Counted from the first letter of the stretch, positions 21,226 through 34,004 are shown. The stretch is 64,000 bases of DNA from Enterobacter sp. RIT418 (GCF_003057745.1 NZ_QBJD02000008.1:124001-188000), one strand, 5' to 3'. Program-made: numbers and translations. The notes: generated by a model not told the origin, from the sequence alone.

Positions 21226-22686
21226 ATGAATATACCCAGCGATGACTTTTATACCTTGATACACGCTGCGCTTGCCCATCGCGGCGCTGAAACCCTGCAA
21301 CGAGCGCTTTATCACGCGCTGCGGGAGGCGATCCTGTGCGGCAGGCTTCAGGCCGAAAGCCGCCTGCCGGGCTCGCGCGTCATCGCGCAACAGCTTTCCC
21401 TTTCACGCAATACCGTGAATGCCGCGCTTGAGCAACTGACGCTTGAAGGGTATCTACGCCGAAGCAGACGGGGCACGCGGGTGGCCGCGCAGGTTTATCG
21501 TGCTCCCGATCGGGCGCTGCCAGAGCCTGCCGTGACGCTTGCCAAACGCGTGGCCCGGCTCCCGGGCCCCACGCCGAGGGGAACGCCGGTGCCTGCGCTG
21601 ACGCCCGGCACGCCGGCGATTAACTACTTTCCGCTGCCGCTCTGGCGGCGCTTGTATGACCGCGTGCTGCGCGAGGAGGGAAGCGCGCTGCTGGGTTATG
21701 GCGATCCGGCAGGGGAACCGCTCCTGCGTGAGGCCATTGCCCGCCACCTGGCGCTGTCGCGCGGAATTGATTGCGATGCGGGTCAGGTCATCATCACCGA
21801 GGGCGCGCTTGAGGGCGTTAACCTGTGTACCCAGCTGCTGAGCGAGCCCGGCGACGTGGCGTGGGTAGAAAACCCGGGATATGCCGGAGCCAAAAGCGCC
21901 TTTGCCATAGCGGAGCTGGCGATGGCCGGTATCCCTGTCGATGAAGAGGGGATGTGCTGGGAGGGATTAACGCTTCCTCCTCCCGCGCTGATTTTCACTT
22001 CACCCTCGCACCAGTTTCCCTACGGCAGCGTGCTCAGCGCGCGCCGCCATCTGGCGCTGCTGGCGCTGGCCCAGCGGCACGGCGCATGGATTATTGAGGA
22101 TGACTACGACAGCGAGTTTCGCTATTCCGGCGAGCCCGTGCCCGCCATGCTCGGGATGGTGAAAAATGCGCCCGTGGTCTATCTCGGCACATTCAGTAAA
22201 ACGCTGTTTCCCTCCCTGCGGATCGGCTTTATGGTGCTTCCTCCTGCGCTGGCGAACGCCGCGCGTCCGGCCATCGGCGCGCTGCTGCGGGGCGGCCATC
22301 GCGCCGAGCAGCGGACCCTGGCGCGGTTTATTGAAGAGGGGCACTACGCGCGCCACCTTGCCGCGATGCGTCGGCTCTATCGCAAGCGCTATCGGCAGCT
22401 GCGTGAGGCGATCGATACAGAGCTTCACGTGGCGCATCGCGTGCTGGCGGGAGAGGGCGGAATGCACCTGACGGTGGCGATTGACGGGATTGACGATGTG
22501 GCTGTTGTTCAGCGGGCGCGGGCTTTTCAGCTGGCGCCCGCTGCGCTGAGCGGGTACTACCTCGATGCGAAGCAGGGGCAAACCGGGCTGGTTATCGGAT
22601 ACGGTAATACCTCTGCGTCACAGTTTGCGCCGGCTATCCGACGCTTACAGCATTTGATTGGGCAACAGACGGGCGGGAAAGCGTAA
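21226..22686 (+). CDS. MocR-family transcriptional regulator (PdxR-like)
   Basis: 486 residues: an N-terminal GntR winged helix ([25 protein letters not shown], residues ~20-80) and an aminotransferase-like domain with [21 protein letters not shown] and the PLP lysine in [14 protein letters not shown]. It resembles PdxR and related regulators that sense PLP. The likely target is the divergent GNAT gene and itself. The 3' end overlaps ylaC by 53 nt on the opposite strand. Confidence 0.87.
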   Translation: MNIPSDDFYTLIHAALAHRGAETLQRALYHALREAILCGRLQAESRLPGSRVIAQQLSLSRNTVNAALEQLTLEGYLRRSRRGTRVAAQVYRAPDRALPEPAVTLAKRVARLPGPTPRGTPVPALTPGTPAINYFPLPLWRRLYDRVLREEGSALLGYGDPAGEPLLREAIARHLALSRGIDCDAGQVIITEGALEGVNLCTQLLSEPGDVAWVENPGYAGAKSAFAIAELAMAGIPVDEEGMCWEGLTLPPPALIFTSPSHQFPYGSVLSARRHLALLALAQRHGAWIIEDDYDSEFRYSGEPVPAMLGMVKNAPVVYLGTFSKTLFPSLRIGFMVLPPALANAARPAIGALLRGGHRAEQRTLARFIEEGHYARHLAAMRRLYRKRYRQLREAIDTELHVAHRVLAGEGGMHLTVAIDGIDDVAVVQRARAFQLAPAALSGYYLDAKQGQTGLVIGYGNTSASQFAPAIRRLQHLIGQQTGGKA

Positions 22687-23125
22687 AGACGTCATAAAAC
22701 GAAAGCTCGCCCTTGGTTGTGAGCATTTTCTGCAGCTTCTCTTTCTGTCCGGGGTCAACCGCAGGAGAGCTCATGATGCTGTGAATCAGCTCTGCGGGTA
22801 CAAAGCGGGTGTTGTACCACTCGCCGTTATAGCAAACGCGAAAATCAAGCACGTCGATATCTTCATAGCGGTAGCGCGGATTAACGTCGAAAAAGAAAAA
22901 GGCGTTAAACACCACGAACAGCACGACCAGAAGCCAGACCGAGTCCACCAGGGTTTCGGATTTGAGCATGACAATCAGCGTTGCCAGCCAGGCGGCGTAC
23001 ATGGCGATAAACAGGCCCGGATGTTTACGGATAAAGCTGATGCTAAAGCGCGGGCGATTATCGCGCTTTTCGCGGGTATTCAGGTCGTCGATGGTTACAG
23101 TGAGCAGGCGCTGTATCTCTGTCAT
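22634..23125 (-). CDS. ylaC: Inner-membrane protein YlaC
   Basis: 163 residues with two transmembrane helices ([15 protein letters not shown] and [16 protein letters not shown]) between cytoplasmic segments, ending in a soluble domain ([20 protein letters not shown]). It is collinear with E. coli YlaC (156 aa) and conserved in enterobacteria. Function unknown. The C-terminus is slightly longer than in E. coli, and the gene overlaps the convergent MocR gene by 53 nt. Confidence 0.93.
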   Translation of the reverse strand: MTEIQRLLTVTIDDLNTREKRDNRPRFSISFIRKHPGLFIAMYAAWLATLIVMLKSETLVDSVWLLVVLFVVFNAFFFFDVNPRYRYEDIDVLDFRVCYNGEWYNTRFVPAELIHSIMSSPAVDPGQKEKLQKMLTTKGELSFYDVFTLSRPSVAQSNAVSVG

Positions 23126-23233
23126 TTTTTGCCTTCATGAATCGTGAAAATACAGGGGATCTGCCCATTTTAGAGGAGCGGTTCAGCCTGAAAAAGTAAC
23201 AGTTCTTAGCTGAAAGACCATAACAGATGCGCG

Positions 23234-23791
23234 CTAGCCCTCAAGCATCTTAATCACCTTCGCCGGGTTGCCGCCCACAACCGCGTTAGCCGGAACGTCT
23301 TTCGTGACAACGGCGCCTGACGCAATCACCACGTTGTCACCGATAGTGACGCCCGGATTAATCACCGCGCGACCGCCGATCCAGACGTTGTTGCCGATAG
23401 TCACGGGCTTGCCAAACTCTACGCCGCTGTTTCGCTCAACCGCGTCCAGCGGATGGGTTGCCGTATAGATGTGCACGCCCGGCGCGAGCATGCAGTTATC
23501 CCCAATGTGAATAGGGCAGACGTCCAGCATCACGCAGTCGAAGTTGGCGTAAAAATCTTTTCCGAGAAAAATGTTGTAGCCGTAATCGCAGCGGAAGCTC
23601 GGTTCAATATAAGCGCCTTCAGCGCGTCCCAGCAGAGCGGTCAGCAGTTCCTTGCGTTCGGCTTTTTCATCGGGAGCGGTGTGGTTGTAGCGGTGAATCA
23701 GATGGCGAGCGCGCATGCGGTCGGTTCGTAACGTCTCATCACCGGGGCGATAGGGTTCCCCGGCAATCATCTTTTGCTTTTCAATACTCAT
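23234..23791 (-). CDS. maa: Maltose O-acetyltransferase Maa
   Basis: 185 residues. An N-terminal maltose-acetyltransferase helical domain precedes a left-handed parallel beta-helix of hexapeptide repeats (for example [39 protein letters not shown]) with the catalytic His in YTATHPLD. It acetylates maltose and other sugars with acetyl-CoA, a proposed detoxification route. The start MSIEKQKM at 23791 matches E. coli; a frame 8 codons longer is rejected. Confidence 0.95.
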   Translation of the reverse strand: MSIEKQKMIAGEPYRPGDETLRTDRMRARHLIHRYNHTAPDEKAERKELLTALLGRAEGAYIEPSFRCDYGYNIFLGKDFYANFDCVMLDVCPIHIGDNCMLAPGVHIYTATHPLDAVERNSGVEFGKPVTIGNNVWIGGRAVINPGVTIGDNVVIASGAVVTKDVPANAVVGGNPAKVIKMLEG

Positions 23792-24005
23792 TGTAACCTC
23801 TCCAGTGGTGTCCATTATCTCAGCAGAGTAACGGAGGGATACCGAAAAGGGAACGTTCCCAAAATATGGGTGTGACGATAATCACAACTTTATTGTCGCA
23901 AAGCACTCTGCCAAGGGGGCCCGTCTTTCATCCAGGAGGGATCACTCGAAAGGTTAATTCTGCTACACAGTGCGACGTAGAGACTCTACAGCCACAGTTC
24001 AGTAT

Positions 24006-24224
24006 TTAACGTACAAATTTCCACACAGAAGACGGTATCTTGTCATACAGCTTATTCATTGTTAACTCGGCAAGGCGGTGGTCAGCGGCTGAATAAAATA
24101 CAGCCAGTTCATTGTCAGAGAGCTCGTATTTATTTTTTTCAATGACGCGCTCGAGTGTGTCAATTGACTGACAGCGTCGTAAGCGCATCAAATAATCGAC
24201 TTTTGTGAGTGGTTTATCAGACAT
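24006..24224 (-). CDS. hha: Haemolysin expression modulator Hha
   Basis: 72 residues, nearly identical to E. coli Hha ([29 protein letters not shown] at the C-terminus). It has no DNA-binding domain of its own and binds H-NS or StpA to extend silencing of horizontally acquired and temperature/osmolarity-controlled genes. It lies 27 nt downstream of tomB in the same operon, with which it forms a reported toxin-antitoxin pair. Confidence 0.97.
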   Translation of the reverse strand: MSDKPLTKVDYLMRLRRCQSIDTLERVIEKNKYELSDNELAVFYSAADHRLAELTMNKLYDKIPSSVWKFVR

Positions 24225-24251
24225 AAATTCACCTTAATAATTGTAATAATT

Positions 24252-24626
24252 TTAACAGGAAAGGCTAACAGGGTTAGCTCTGCTCACATTGATGAAACAG
24301 CGGAATAGTCTGTTCCCGGACTTTCGCCATTTCTGTAAATCCTGTGCATTAATGCCGTAGCTGCTGAACAACATAAAGGTGTCGTCCAGATATTCATCAA
24401 TTTGCTCAATCAATTTATTATCGTCATTGTACTTAATTTTATAATTAAGTGCGAAGGTCGCGATATGCTCGATCAGTTCATTGAGCTGTAAATTGATAGC
24501 TGAGGTTGGATCGTTTACCCAGCCATGGTTGCTTTCATCAAGATTGGCAAGGCAGTCATGGTACAAGGATTCGCAGAGAAATTTCAACTGCGCGATATCA
24601 TGCCTTTTTGGCGAGTACTCGTCCAT
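24252..24626 (-). CDS. tomB: Hha toxicity modulator TomB
   Basis: 124 residues, the E. coli length, starting MDEYSPKRHDIAQLKFLCESL and containing the conserved single Cys region near the N-terminus and a second Cys in RLFRCFINV. TomB counters Hha toxicity, reportedly by oxygen-dependent oxidation of Hha, and affects biofilm formation. The start at 24626 was chosen by homology over a frame opening at 24659. Confidence 0.96.
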   Translation of the reverse strand: MDEYSPKRHDIAQLKFLCESLYHDCLANLDESNHGWVNDPTSAINLQLNELIEHIATFALNYKIKYNDDNKLIEQIDEYLDDTFMLFSSYGINAQDLQKWRKSGNRLFRCFINVSRANPVSLSC

Positions 24627-24869
24627 AGCGCATCCCCTTTTGAGTGATTTCTTACTCACCGAGCATCAACGTCGGGATGGATACCACATACTTAACTACA
24701 TGGGTGCTGTGTTCCTGATACCTCTAACTATATGTCACTCTGATCAAGATTTCACCGCGCTATTACGAAAAATTACAATTAAAGCACGAGGCTGCGAGCG
24801 GCTACGCAAATGTTAGCCTCCGGCAAGTCCGCCTCTCAAATTTAAACGCGTGAAGATGGAGGCTTCCTT

Positions 24870-24926
24870 ATGTTTCATTACGTTAGCACGCACTTTCAGT
24901 TGAAGCGTTTGCATGTGACGCTCTAA
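24870..24926 (+). CDS. Candidate 18-codon small protein or leader peptide with sequestered Shine-Dalgarno
   Basis: The frame (MFHYVSTHFQLKRLHVTL, stop TAA at 24924) has a strong Shine-Dalgarno (GGAGG at 24858-24862, good spacing). GGAGGCT at 24858-24864 is complementary to AGCCTCC at 24815-24821, so the ribosome site can be paired in a hairpin. I do not recognise the peptide. Nothing downstream on this strand is an obvious regulated gene. Support is the ribosome site and the anti-Shine-Dalgarno only. Confidence 0.3.
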   Translation: MFHYVSTHFQLKRLHVTL

Positions 24927-25080
24927 CCACCAGGAATATTCCTAATGTTTTACAGGCGACTTTATAATTAAAAAATTGAAAAAAAGATGAACGCGTTATT
25001 CATTAATTATGATGTGCCTAATAGCACCATAAAAATAAATGAAGGAACAATAAGCCTATTTTATGATTTTTTATTGATGT

Positions 25081-25107
25081 AAAAAAGGCCGCTAATGCGG
25101 CCTTTTT
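25081..25107 (-). terminator. Terminator after acrB
   Basis: AAAAAAGGCCGC-TAAT-GCGGCCTTTTT: an 11-bp stem with T tails on both strands, about 18 bp after the acrB stop codon on the minus strand. Confidence 0.9.
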
Positions 25108-25124
25108 AGGATGTGAAACCGGTA

Positions 25125-28274
<3,150 letters not shown>

Positions 28275-28293
28275 TTAACGGCTCCTGTTTAAG

Positions 28294-29487
28294 TTAAGAC
28301 TTAGGTTGTTCTGACTGACCACCAGCTGCGGCTTGTTGTTTATCGTCAGACTTCACTTCCTGAACTTTTACCTGCGCACCGGGACGCACTTTCTGCAGGC
28401 CCTCGATAATGACGCGATCGCCATCCTTCAGGCCTTCCGTAACCAGCCACTTGTCGCCAATCGCCTGCGTTGCGGTGATATTGCGCGTTTCGACTTTGTC
28501 ATCAGCACCGACAACCAGCGCGCTCGCATCGCCGCGCGGCGTACGGGTCACACCCTGTTGAGGAACCAGAAGGGCCGTTGGGTTCGTCCCTTCTTCCAGA
28601 CGTGCGCGAACGAACATGCCCGGCAGCAGATTTTTGTCAGGGTTCGGGAAAATCGCGCGCAGGGTAATAGACCCGGTGGTCTGATCGACCGTCACATCAG
28701 AAAATTCCAGTGTGCCCGTCTGCGGGAACTTGATACCGTCATTGGTAACGAGCTCGACTTTGGCCTTGCCGTTTTCCTGCTTCAGCGTGCCGTTAGCCAG
28801 CTCTTGCTTTAAACGCAGGAAATCGTTGCTGGACTGCGTGACGTCAACGTAGATCGGATCAAGCTGCTGCACGGTGGCCAGCGCGTTAGTTTGGCCGTTC
28901 TGCACCAGCGCACCTTCCGTAACGGAAGATTTGCCAATGCGACCGCTGATAGGGGAGGTCACTTTGGTGTAGGCCAGGTTAATACGCGCCGTCTCTACCG
29001 CTGCTTTTGCTGCGACAACGGCTGCATTAGCCTGCTGTGCATCTGCCATGGCAGTATCGTAATCCTGTTGGCTGATGTACCTGGTGCCGAGCAGTTTTTG
29101 ATAACGATTGAGCGTCACCTGGGCAATTTTCGCTGCGGCCTGGGCCTTCGCTAAATCGCCTTTCGCGCTCTCGTAAGACGCCTGATAGGTTGCTGGATCA
29201 ATCTGATACAGAGACTCACCGGCCTTAACGTCACCACCTTCGGTGAAGTTACGTTTGAGGATAATGCCACTTACCTGAGGACGGACTTCCGCAATACGGT
29301 AAGCGCTGGTACGGCCCGGTAATTCGGTAGTCATCTGGAGAGGTTCGGATTTGAGCGTCACGACGCCCACTTCCGGCATCTGCTGCGCTCCTTGTTGAGC
29401 CTGTTTGTCGTCACATCCTGTAAGCGCTAAGCTGCCTGAGAGCATCAGAACGACCGCCAGAGGCGTTAACCCTCTGTTTTTGTTCAT
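28294..29487 (-). CDS. acrA: RND efflux periplasmic adaptor lipoprotein AcrA
   Basis: 397 residues, the E. coli length. The lipobox SLALTGC places the acylated Cys at residue 25. Membrane-proximal and barrel domains (TTELPGRTSAYRIAEVRPQVSG), a long alpha-helical hairpin (TYQASYESAKGDLAKAQAAAK...) and a lipoyl domain follow. It links AcrB to TolC across the periplasm. The start MNKNRGLTPLAVVL at 29487 is chosen; the frame opens 12 codons earlier without homology. Confidence 0.99.
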   Translation of the reverse strand: MNKNRGLTPLAVVLMLSGSLALTGCDDKQAQQGAQQMPEVGVVTLKSEPLQMTTELPGRTSAYRIAEVRPQVSGIILKRNFTEGGDVKAGESLYQIDPATYQASYESAKGDLAKAQAAAKIAQVTLNRYQKLLGTRYISQQDYDTAMADAQQANAAVVAAKAAVETARINLAYTKVTSPISGRIGKSSVTEGALVQNGQTNALATVQQLDPIYVDVTQSSNDFLRLKQELANGTLKQENGKAKVELVTNDGIKFPQTGTLEFSDVTVDQTTGSITLRAIFPNPDKNLLPGMFVRARLEEGTNPTALLVPQQGVTRTPRGDASALVVGADDKVETRNITATQAIGDKWLVTEGLKDGDRVIIEGLQKVRPGAQVKVQEVKSDDKQQAAAGGQSEQPKS

Positions 29488-29576
29488 ATGTAAACCTCGA
29501 GTGTCCGATTTCAAATTGATCAATGGTCCTGAGTCTAAAAACCCATTGCTGCGTTTATATTATCGTCATGCTATGG

Positions 29577-29600
29577 TACATACATTCATAAATGTATGTA
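29577..29600. promoter_or_regulatory. AcrR operator in the acrA-acrR intergenic region
   Basis: A 24-bp inverted repeat with arms TACATACATT and AATGTATGTA around four bases, the same arms as the E. coli AcrR binding site. It lies between the divergent acrAB and acrR promoters and should control both. Confidence 0.93.
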
Positions 29601-29628
29601 AATCTGACTCCTGTAAATTCACAGACGT

Positions 29629-29647
29629 ATGGCACGAAAAACCAAAC
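29629..29647 (-). promoter_or_regulatory. Consensus marbox for MarA/SoxS/Rob/RamA activation of acrAB
   Basis: ATGGCACGAAAAACCAAAC fits the consensus AYNGCACNNWNNRYYAAAY at every defined position. It coincides with the first codons of acrR, so the acrR N-terminal coding sequence is constrained by its role as an acrAB activator site. Confidence 0.8.
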
Positions 29648-30282
29648 AACAAGCGTTGGAAACCCGGCAACACATCCTCGATGTGGCAATGCGTCTGTTC
29701 TCACAGCAAGGTGTTTCATCAACCTCGCTGGCGCAGATTGCTCAGGCCGCGGGCGTCACGCGGGGAGCGATTTACTGGCATTTTAAAGACAAGTCAGATC
29801 TGTTTAGTGAAATCTGGGAGCTTTCAGAATCCAGCATTAGCGACCTTGAGAATGAGTATCGGGCAAAATTCCCTGACGATCCACTCTCAGTATTAAGAGA
29901 GATATTAGTATATATCCTTGAAGCAACGGTAGTTGAAGAACGCCGGCGCCTGATGATGGAGATCATTTTTCATAAATGCGAGTTCGTTGGCGAAATGGCA
30001 GTGGTTCAGCAGGCGCAGCGCAGCCTGTGCCTGGAGAGCTATGACCGCATAGAGTATACGCTAAATCAATGTATTCAGGCGAATTTACTCCCCGCCAATT
30101 TGCTGACGCGCCGCGCGGCGATCCTGATGCGCAGCTACATTTCCGGTATAATGGAAAACTGGCTGTTTGCCCCGCAATCCTTTGACCTGAAAGCCGAAGC
30201 GCGCAGCTACGTCGCAATCCTGCTGGAGATGTGTCAATTCTGCCCGACGCTGCGCGCGTCATCCTCCACGCCTGCCGTCTGA
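29629..30282 (+). CDS. acrR: TetR-family repressor AcrR
   Basis: 217 residues. An N-terminal TetR helix-turn-helix ([37 protein letters not shown]) and a ligand-binding helical domain follow the E. coli protein closely. It represses acrAB and itself through the palindrome 29 bp upstream of its start codon and is released by drugs and dyes. The reading frame is intact, so there is no sign of the acrR loss-of-function seen in some resistant isolates. Confidence 0.98.
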   Translation: MARKTKQQALETRQHILDVAMRLFSQQGVSSTSLAQIAQAAGVTRGAIYWHFKDKSDLFSEIWELSESSISDLENEYRAKFPDDPLSVLREILVYILEATVVEERRRLMMEIIFHKCEFVGEMAVVQQAQRSLCLESYDRIEYTLNQCIQANLLPANLLTRRAAILMRSYISGIMENWLFAPQSFDLKAEARSYVAILLEMCQFCPTLRASSSTPAV

Positions 30283-30394
30283 GTTCCCAGGAATTATCTT
30301 AGAGGACCACGTTACCGCTATTCTGGTCCATGCGGGCATGATATTCTGCACGCCGGACTATTTTCGGTCATCTGCTCAGATCAAACTCACGACT

Positions 30395-33300
30395 ATGCTG
30401 CACTCCAATCGCTCGCAAGCTTCTGTTTTTGCATTTATTTTTTCAATGCTGTTTCTTCTGGTCGCGGTACCCGCTGCGTATGCCCGCGCGGACAACACCA
30501 GCGACGTCCCAACGCGTGCTGACGTTCAGTCGCAGCTGGACACCCTTAACAAGCAGAAAGACCTTTCTCCTCAGGAAAAACTTGTTCAGCAGGATTTGAC
30601 GGAAACCCTGGAAACGCTGGATAAAATCGAGCGCGTCAAAGCCGAAACAACGCAGCTTCGCCAGAAGGTCGCGCAGGCGCCCGATAATATGCGCAAGGCG
30701 ATGGACGCGCTGGCGGCCCTGAGCGACGTCGATAACGATGATGAAACGCGTAAAACGCTCGCGTCGCTTTCGCTGCGCCAGCTGGAATCTCGCGTGACGC
30801 AACTGCTTGACGATTTGCAAACCGCGCAGTCCGATCTCGCGACCTACAACAGCCAGCTTGTCTCGCTGCAAACGCAGCCCGAGCGCGTTCAAAACGCGAT
30901 GTACGCCGCCTCGCAGCAGCTTCAGCAAATTCGCAACCGCCTTAACGGCACCGAGGTTGGCGAAGGGGCGTTGCGTCCTACCCAGCAAACGCTGTTTTTA
31001 ACGCAGCAGATGTTGCTGAATGCTGAAATTGAGCAGCAGCGTAAGAGCCTGGAAGGGAATACGGTGCTGCAGGATACGCTGCAAAAGCAGCGTGATTACG
31101 TCACGGCCAACATTAACCGCCTGGAGCACCAGCTGCAGCTGCTGCAGGAAGCGGTGAACAGCAAGCGCCTGACGCTAACGGAAAAAACGGCGCAGGAGGC
31201 GGTATCGCCGGACGAAACCGCCCGCATCCAGGCGAACCCGCTCGTTCGCCAGGAGCTGGAGATTAACCACCAGCTCAGCCAGCGGCTGATTACGGCAACC
31301 GAAAGCGGCAACTCGCTGGTTCAGCAAAACATCAAGGTTAAAAACTGGCTGGATCGCGCGCTGCAGGCCGAGCGCAACATTAAGGAACAAATTGCGGTGC
31401 TGAAGGGCAGCCTTCTGCTGTCGCGCATTCTCTACCAGCAGCAGCAGACGCTGCCGTCGGCGGACGAGCTGGAAGACATGACCAACCGCATCGCCGATTT
31501 ACGCCTCGAGCAGTTTGACGTAAACCAGCAGCGCGACACCCTTTTCCAGAGCGATACCTTTGTCGCCAAAATTGAAGAGGGCCACTCCGCGGAGGTGAAT
31601 CCGGAAGTCCACGATGCGCTTTTGCAGGTGGTTGACATGCGCCGCGAGCTGCTCGACCAGCTTAACAAGCAGCTTGGCAACCAGCTGATGATGGCCATCA
31701 ACCTGCAGATTAACCAGCAGCAGCTGGTGAGCGTGTCCAAAAACCTGCAGGAGATTTTGACCCAGCAGATTTTCTGGGTAAACAGCAACAAGCCGATGGA
31801 CTGGGACTGGATCAAGTCCTTCCCTGAGACGCTGAAATCCCAGATCAAGAGCATGAAAATCACCGTGAACTGGGAGAAAGCCTGGCCTGCGGTGATGATT
31901 GCGTTCCTCGCCGGATTGCCGCTGCTGCTCATTGCGGGCCTGATCCGCTGGCGCTTGCGCTGGCTGAAAAACTACCAGGCGAAGCTGGCGGGCGAAGTGG
32001 GGCAGCTGCGCAATGACAGCCAGCTGCATACGCCGAAAGCGATCCTGATCGATCTTATCCGCGCCTTGCCGGTCTGCCTGCTGATCCTCGCCGTGGGGCT
32101 GATCCTGCTGACGATGCAGCTCAACGTCAGCGATCTGCTGTGGGCCTTCAGTAAAAAGCTGGCGCTGTTCTGGCTGGTGTTTGGCCTGTGCTGGAAGGTG
32201 CTGGAAAAAGACGGCGTGGCAGTACGTCATTTCAACATGCCGGAGCAGCTTACCAGCCACTGGCGTCGTCAGATTGTGCGCATTAGCCTTGCGCTGCTGC
32301 CGCTGCACTTCTGGTCGGTGGTGTCCGAGCTTTCTCCGCTGCACCTGATGGATGACGTCCTGGGCCAGCTGGTCATCTTCCTCAACCTGCTGCTGATTGC
32401 CGTGCTGATGTGGCCTATGTGCCGCGACAGCTGGCGCGACAAGGAGTCCCACAATTTACGGCTGGTCACCGTGACGGTGCTGGCGATCATTCCGCTGGCG
32501 CTGATGGTGCTGACGGCCACCGGCTACTTTTACACCACGCTGCGCCTTGCCGGGCGATGGATTGAAACCGTTTATCTGGTGATTATCTGGAACCTGCTGT
32601 TCCAGACCGTGCTGCGCGGATTGAGCGTGGCGGCGCGCCGTATTGCCTACCGCCGCGCGATTGCCCGTCGCCAGCATCAGGTGAAAGAGGGCGCCGAAGG
32701 GGCCGAGCCGCAGGAAGAGCCGACCATTGCCCTGGAGCAGGTCAACCAGCAGACGATGCGTATCACCATGCTGGTGATGGTAGCGCTGTTCGCGGTGATG
32801 TTCTGGGCCATTTGGTCCGATCTCATCACCGTGTTCGCCTATCTGGACAGCGTTACGCTCTGGCAGTACAGCGGCACCGAAGCGGGCGCGACGGTGATGA
32901 AAAGCGTGACCATGGGCAGCCTGCTCTTTGCGCTGGTTTCGCTGGTCGTCGCCTGGGCGCTGATCCGCAACCTGCCCGGCCTGCTGGAAGTGCTGGTGCT
33001 GTCTCGCCTGAATCTGCGGCAGGGGGCGTCGTACGCGATCACCACCATCCTCAACTACGTGATCATTATCGTCGGCGCGATGACGGTCTTTGGATCGCTG
33101 GGCGTGTCGTGGGATAAACTGCAGTGGCTGGCCGCCGCGCTGTCGGTCGGCCTGGGCTTTGGCCTGCAGGAGATCTTCGGTAACTTCGTTTCCGGCCTGA
33201 TCATCCTGTTCGAACGTCCTGTGCGCATCGGCGATACCGTGACGATCGGCACGTTCTCCGGGACCGTCAGCAAGATCCGCATTCGCGCGACCACCATTAC

Positions 33301-33760
33301 CGACTTCGATCGCAAAGAGGTGATCATCCCGAACAAAGCGTTCGTGACCGAGCGCCTGATCAACTGGTCGCTCTCGGATACCACCACCCGCGTGGTGATC
33401 CGCCTCGGCGTGGCCTACGGTTCCGATCTGGACAAGGTGAAAGAGGTCCTGCTGAAAGCGGCGAACGACCATCCGAAGGTGATGCACGATCCGGCGCCGT
33501 CGGTGTTCTTCACCACCTTTGGCGCAAGCACGCTGGATCACGAGCTGCGCTTATACGTTCGCGAGCTCCGCGATCGCAGCTACACCGTCGATGAGCTGAA
33601 CCGCGCTATCGATCGCCTGTGCCGTGAAAACGACATTAATATCGCCTTCAACCAGCTCGAAGTTCACCTGCACAATGAGAAGGGTGATGAGCACACGGAA
33701 GTGAAGCGCGAGATTAAGGGTGATGATAACTCTAACCCTCACCCTAACCCTCTCCCTTGA
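30395..33760 (+). CDS. mscK: Potassium-dependent mechanosensitive channel MscK
   Basis: 1121 residues (E. coli 1120). A signal peptide (cleavage near AAYARA), a large periplasmic coiled-coil region to about residue 480, multiple transmembrane helices and a C-terminal MscS-like channel domain (GLGFGLQEIFGNFVSGLIIL, pore and beta domain) are all present. It opens under membrane tension with high external K+. The start at 30395 matches E. coli in length; a frame opening 19 codons earlier is rejected. The last nine codons (SNPHPNPLP) are encoded by a GAGAGGG-family repeat. Confidence 0.95.
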   Translation: MLHSNRSQASVFAFIFSMLFLLVAVPAAYARADNTSDVPTRADVQSQLDTLNKQKDLSPQEKLVQQDLTETLETLDKIERVKAETTQLRQKVAQAPDNMRKAMDALAALSDVDNDDETRKTLASLSLRQLESRVTQLLDDLQTAQSDLATYNSQLVSLQTQPERVQNAMYAASQQLQQIRNRLNGTEVGEGALRPTQQTLFLTQQMLLNAEIEQQRKSLEGNTVLQDTLQKQRDYVTANINRLEHQLQLLQEAVNSKRLTLTEKTAQEAVSPDETARIQANPLVRQELEINHQLSQRLITATESGNSLVQQNIKVKNWLDRALQAERNIKEQIAVLKGSLLLSRILYQQQQTLPSADELEDMTNRIADLRLEQFDVNQQRDTLFQSDTFVAKIEEGHSAEVNPEVHDALLQVVDMRRELLDQLNKQLGNQLMMAINLQINQQQLVSVSKNLQEILTQQIFWVNSNKPMDWDWIKSFPETLKSQIKSMKITVNWEKAWPAVMIAFLAGLPLLLIAGLIRWRLRWLKNYQAKLAGEVGQLRNDSQLHTPKAILIDLIRALPVCLLILAVGLILLTMQLNVSDLLWAFSKKLALFWLVFGLCWKVLEKDGVAVRHFNMPEQLTSHWRRQIVRISLALLPLHFWSVVSELSPLHLMDDVLGQLVIFLNLLLIAVLMWPMCRDSWRDKESHNLRLVTVTVLAIIPLALMVLTATGYFYTTLRLAGRWIETVYLVIIWNLLFQTVLRGLSVAARRIAYRRAIARRQHQVKEGAEGAEPQEEPTIALEQVNQQTMRITMLVMVALFAVMFWAIWSDLITVFAYLDSVTLWQYSGTEAGATVMKSVTMGSLLFALVSLVVAWALIRNLPGLLEVLVLSRLNLRQGASYAITTILNYVIIIVGAMTVFGSLGVSWDKLQWLAAALSVGLGFGLQEIFGNFVSGLIILFERPVRIGDTVTIGTFSGTVSKIRIRATTITDFDRKEVIIPNKAFVTERLINWSLSDTTTRVVIRLGVAYGSDLDKVKEVLLKAANDHPKVMHDPAPSVFFTTFGASTLDHELRLYVRELRDRSYTVDELNRAIDRLCRENDINIAFNQLEVHLHNEKGDEHTEVKREIKGDDNSNPHPNPLP

Positions 33761-33857
33761 AGGGAGAGGGAACAGTCTGGTGCGGGCTGAATGATTGTCA
33801 CTCGTCCGCTTTTCCCCCTCTCCCCTCAGGGGAGAGGGCCGGGGTGAGGGGTGAAGG
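33731..33857. repeat. GAGAGGG palindromic repeats, two copies, between and inside mscK and rsmS 3' ends
   Basis: Two units: CTCACCCTAACCCTCTCCC-N-GGGAGAGGG at 33738-33770, and CCCCTCTCCCC-TCA-GGGGAGAGGG followed by CCGGGGTGAGGGG at 33813-33850. The first overlaps the end of mscK, the second the end of rsmS, so both proteins have repeat-derived C-terminal residues. Confidence 0.85.
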
Positions 33858-33992
33858 CAATTTACCCTCAAAATCCTTTCTAACAATCTCCAGCGCCTTC
33901 AGCACCGTCTCTGCCGGAATAGCGTGATCCTCCAGCAGCATAATTAAATCGACGGCCAGTTTGACCTCGTCGGGGGCGTTTTCCAGTGACAT
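33798..33992 (-). CDS. rsmS: Pleiotropic regulatory protein RsmS (YbaM)
   Basis: 64 residues. The first ~45 ([21 protein letters not shown] ... EIVRKDFE) match E. coli YbaM/RsmS (53 aa). The last ~19 residues, proline- and glycine-rich ([12 protein letters not shown]), are encoded by the palindromic repeat and replace the usual acidic tail. In Pectobacterium RsmS takes part in post-transcriptional virulence control; its role in other enterobacteria is unclear. It is 12 nt downstream of priC in the same direction. Confidence 0.88.
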   Translation of the reverse strand: MSLENAPDEVKLAVDLIMLLEDHAIPAETVLKALEIVRKDFEGKLPSPLTPALSPEGRGGKADE

Positions 33993-34004
33993 GCAGGGCT
34001 CCAG

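Larger units (their letters stand above)
24627..25124. other. Intergenic region between tomB and acrB (about 500 bp)
   Basis: Contains the tomB-hha promoter side, one candidate small open frame with a sequestered Shine-Dalgarno (24870-24926), and the acrB terminator at 25081-25107. It is AT-rich from about 24930. A further 31-codon frame at 24987-25082 has only a weak Shine-Dalgarno and I do not support it. Confidence 0.6.

Noticed and set aside
24987-25082. 31-codon plus-strand frame before the acrB terminator
   Set aside because: Only a poly-A/G upstream stretch as ribosome site, AT-rich, and no supporting structure; too weak to call.
32456-33541. 361-codon minus-strand frame inside mscK
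   Set aside because: Antisense shadow with biased composition, no neighbours or ribosome site supporting it.
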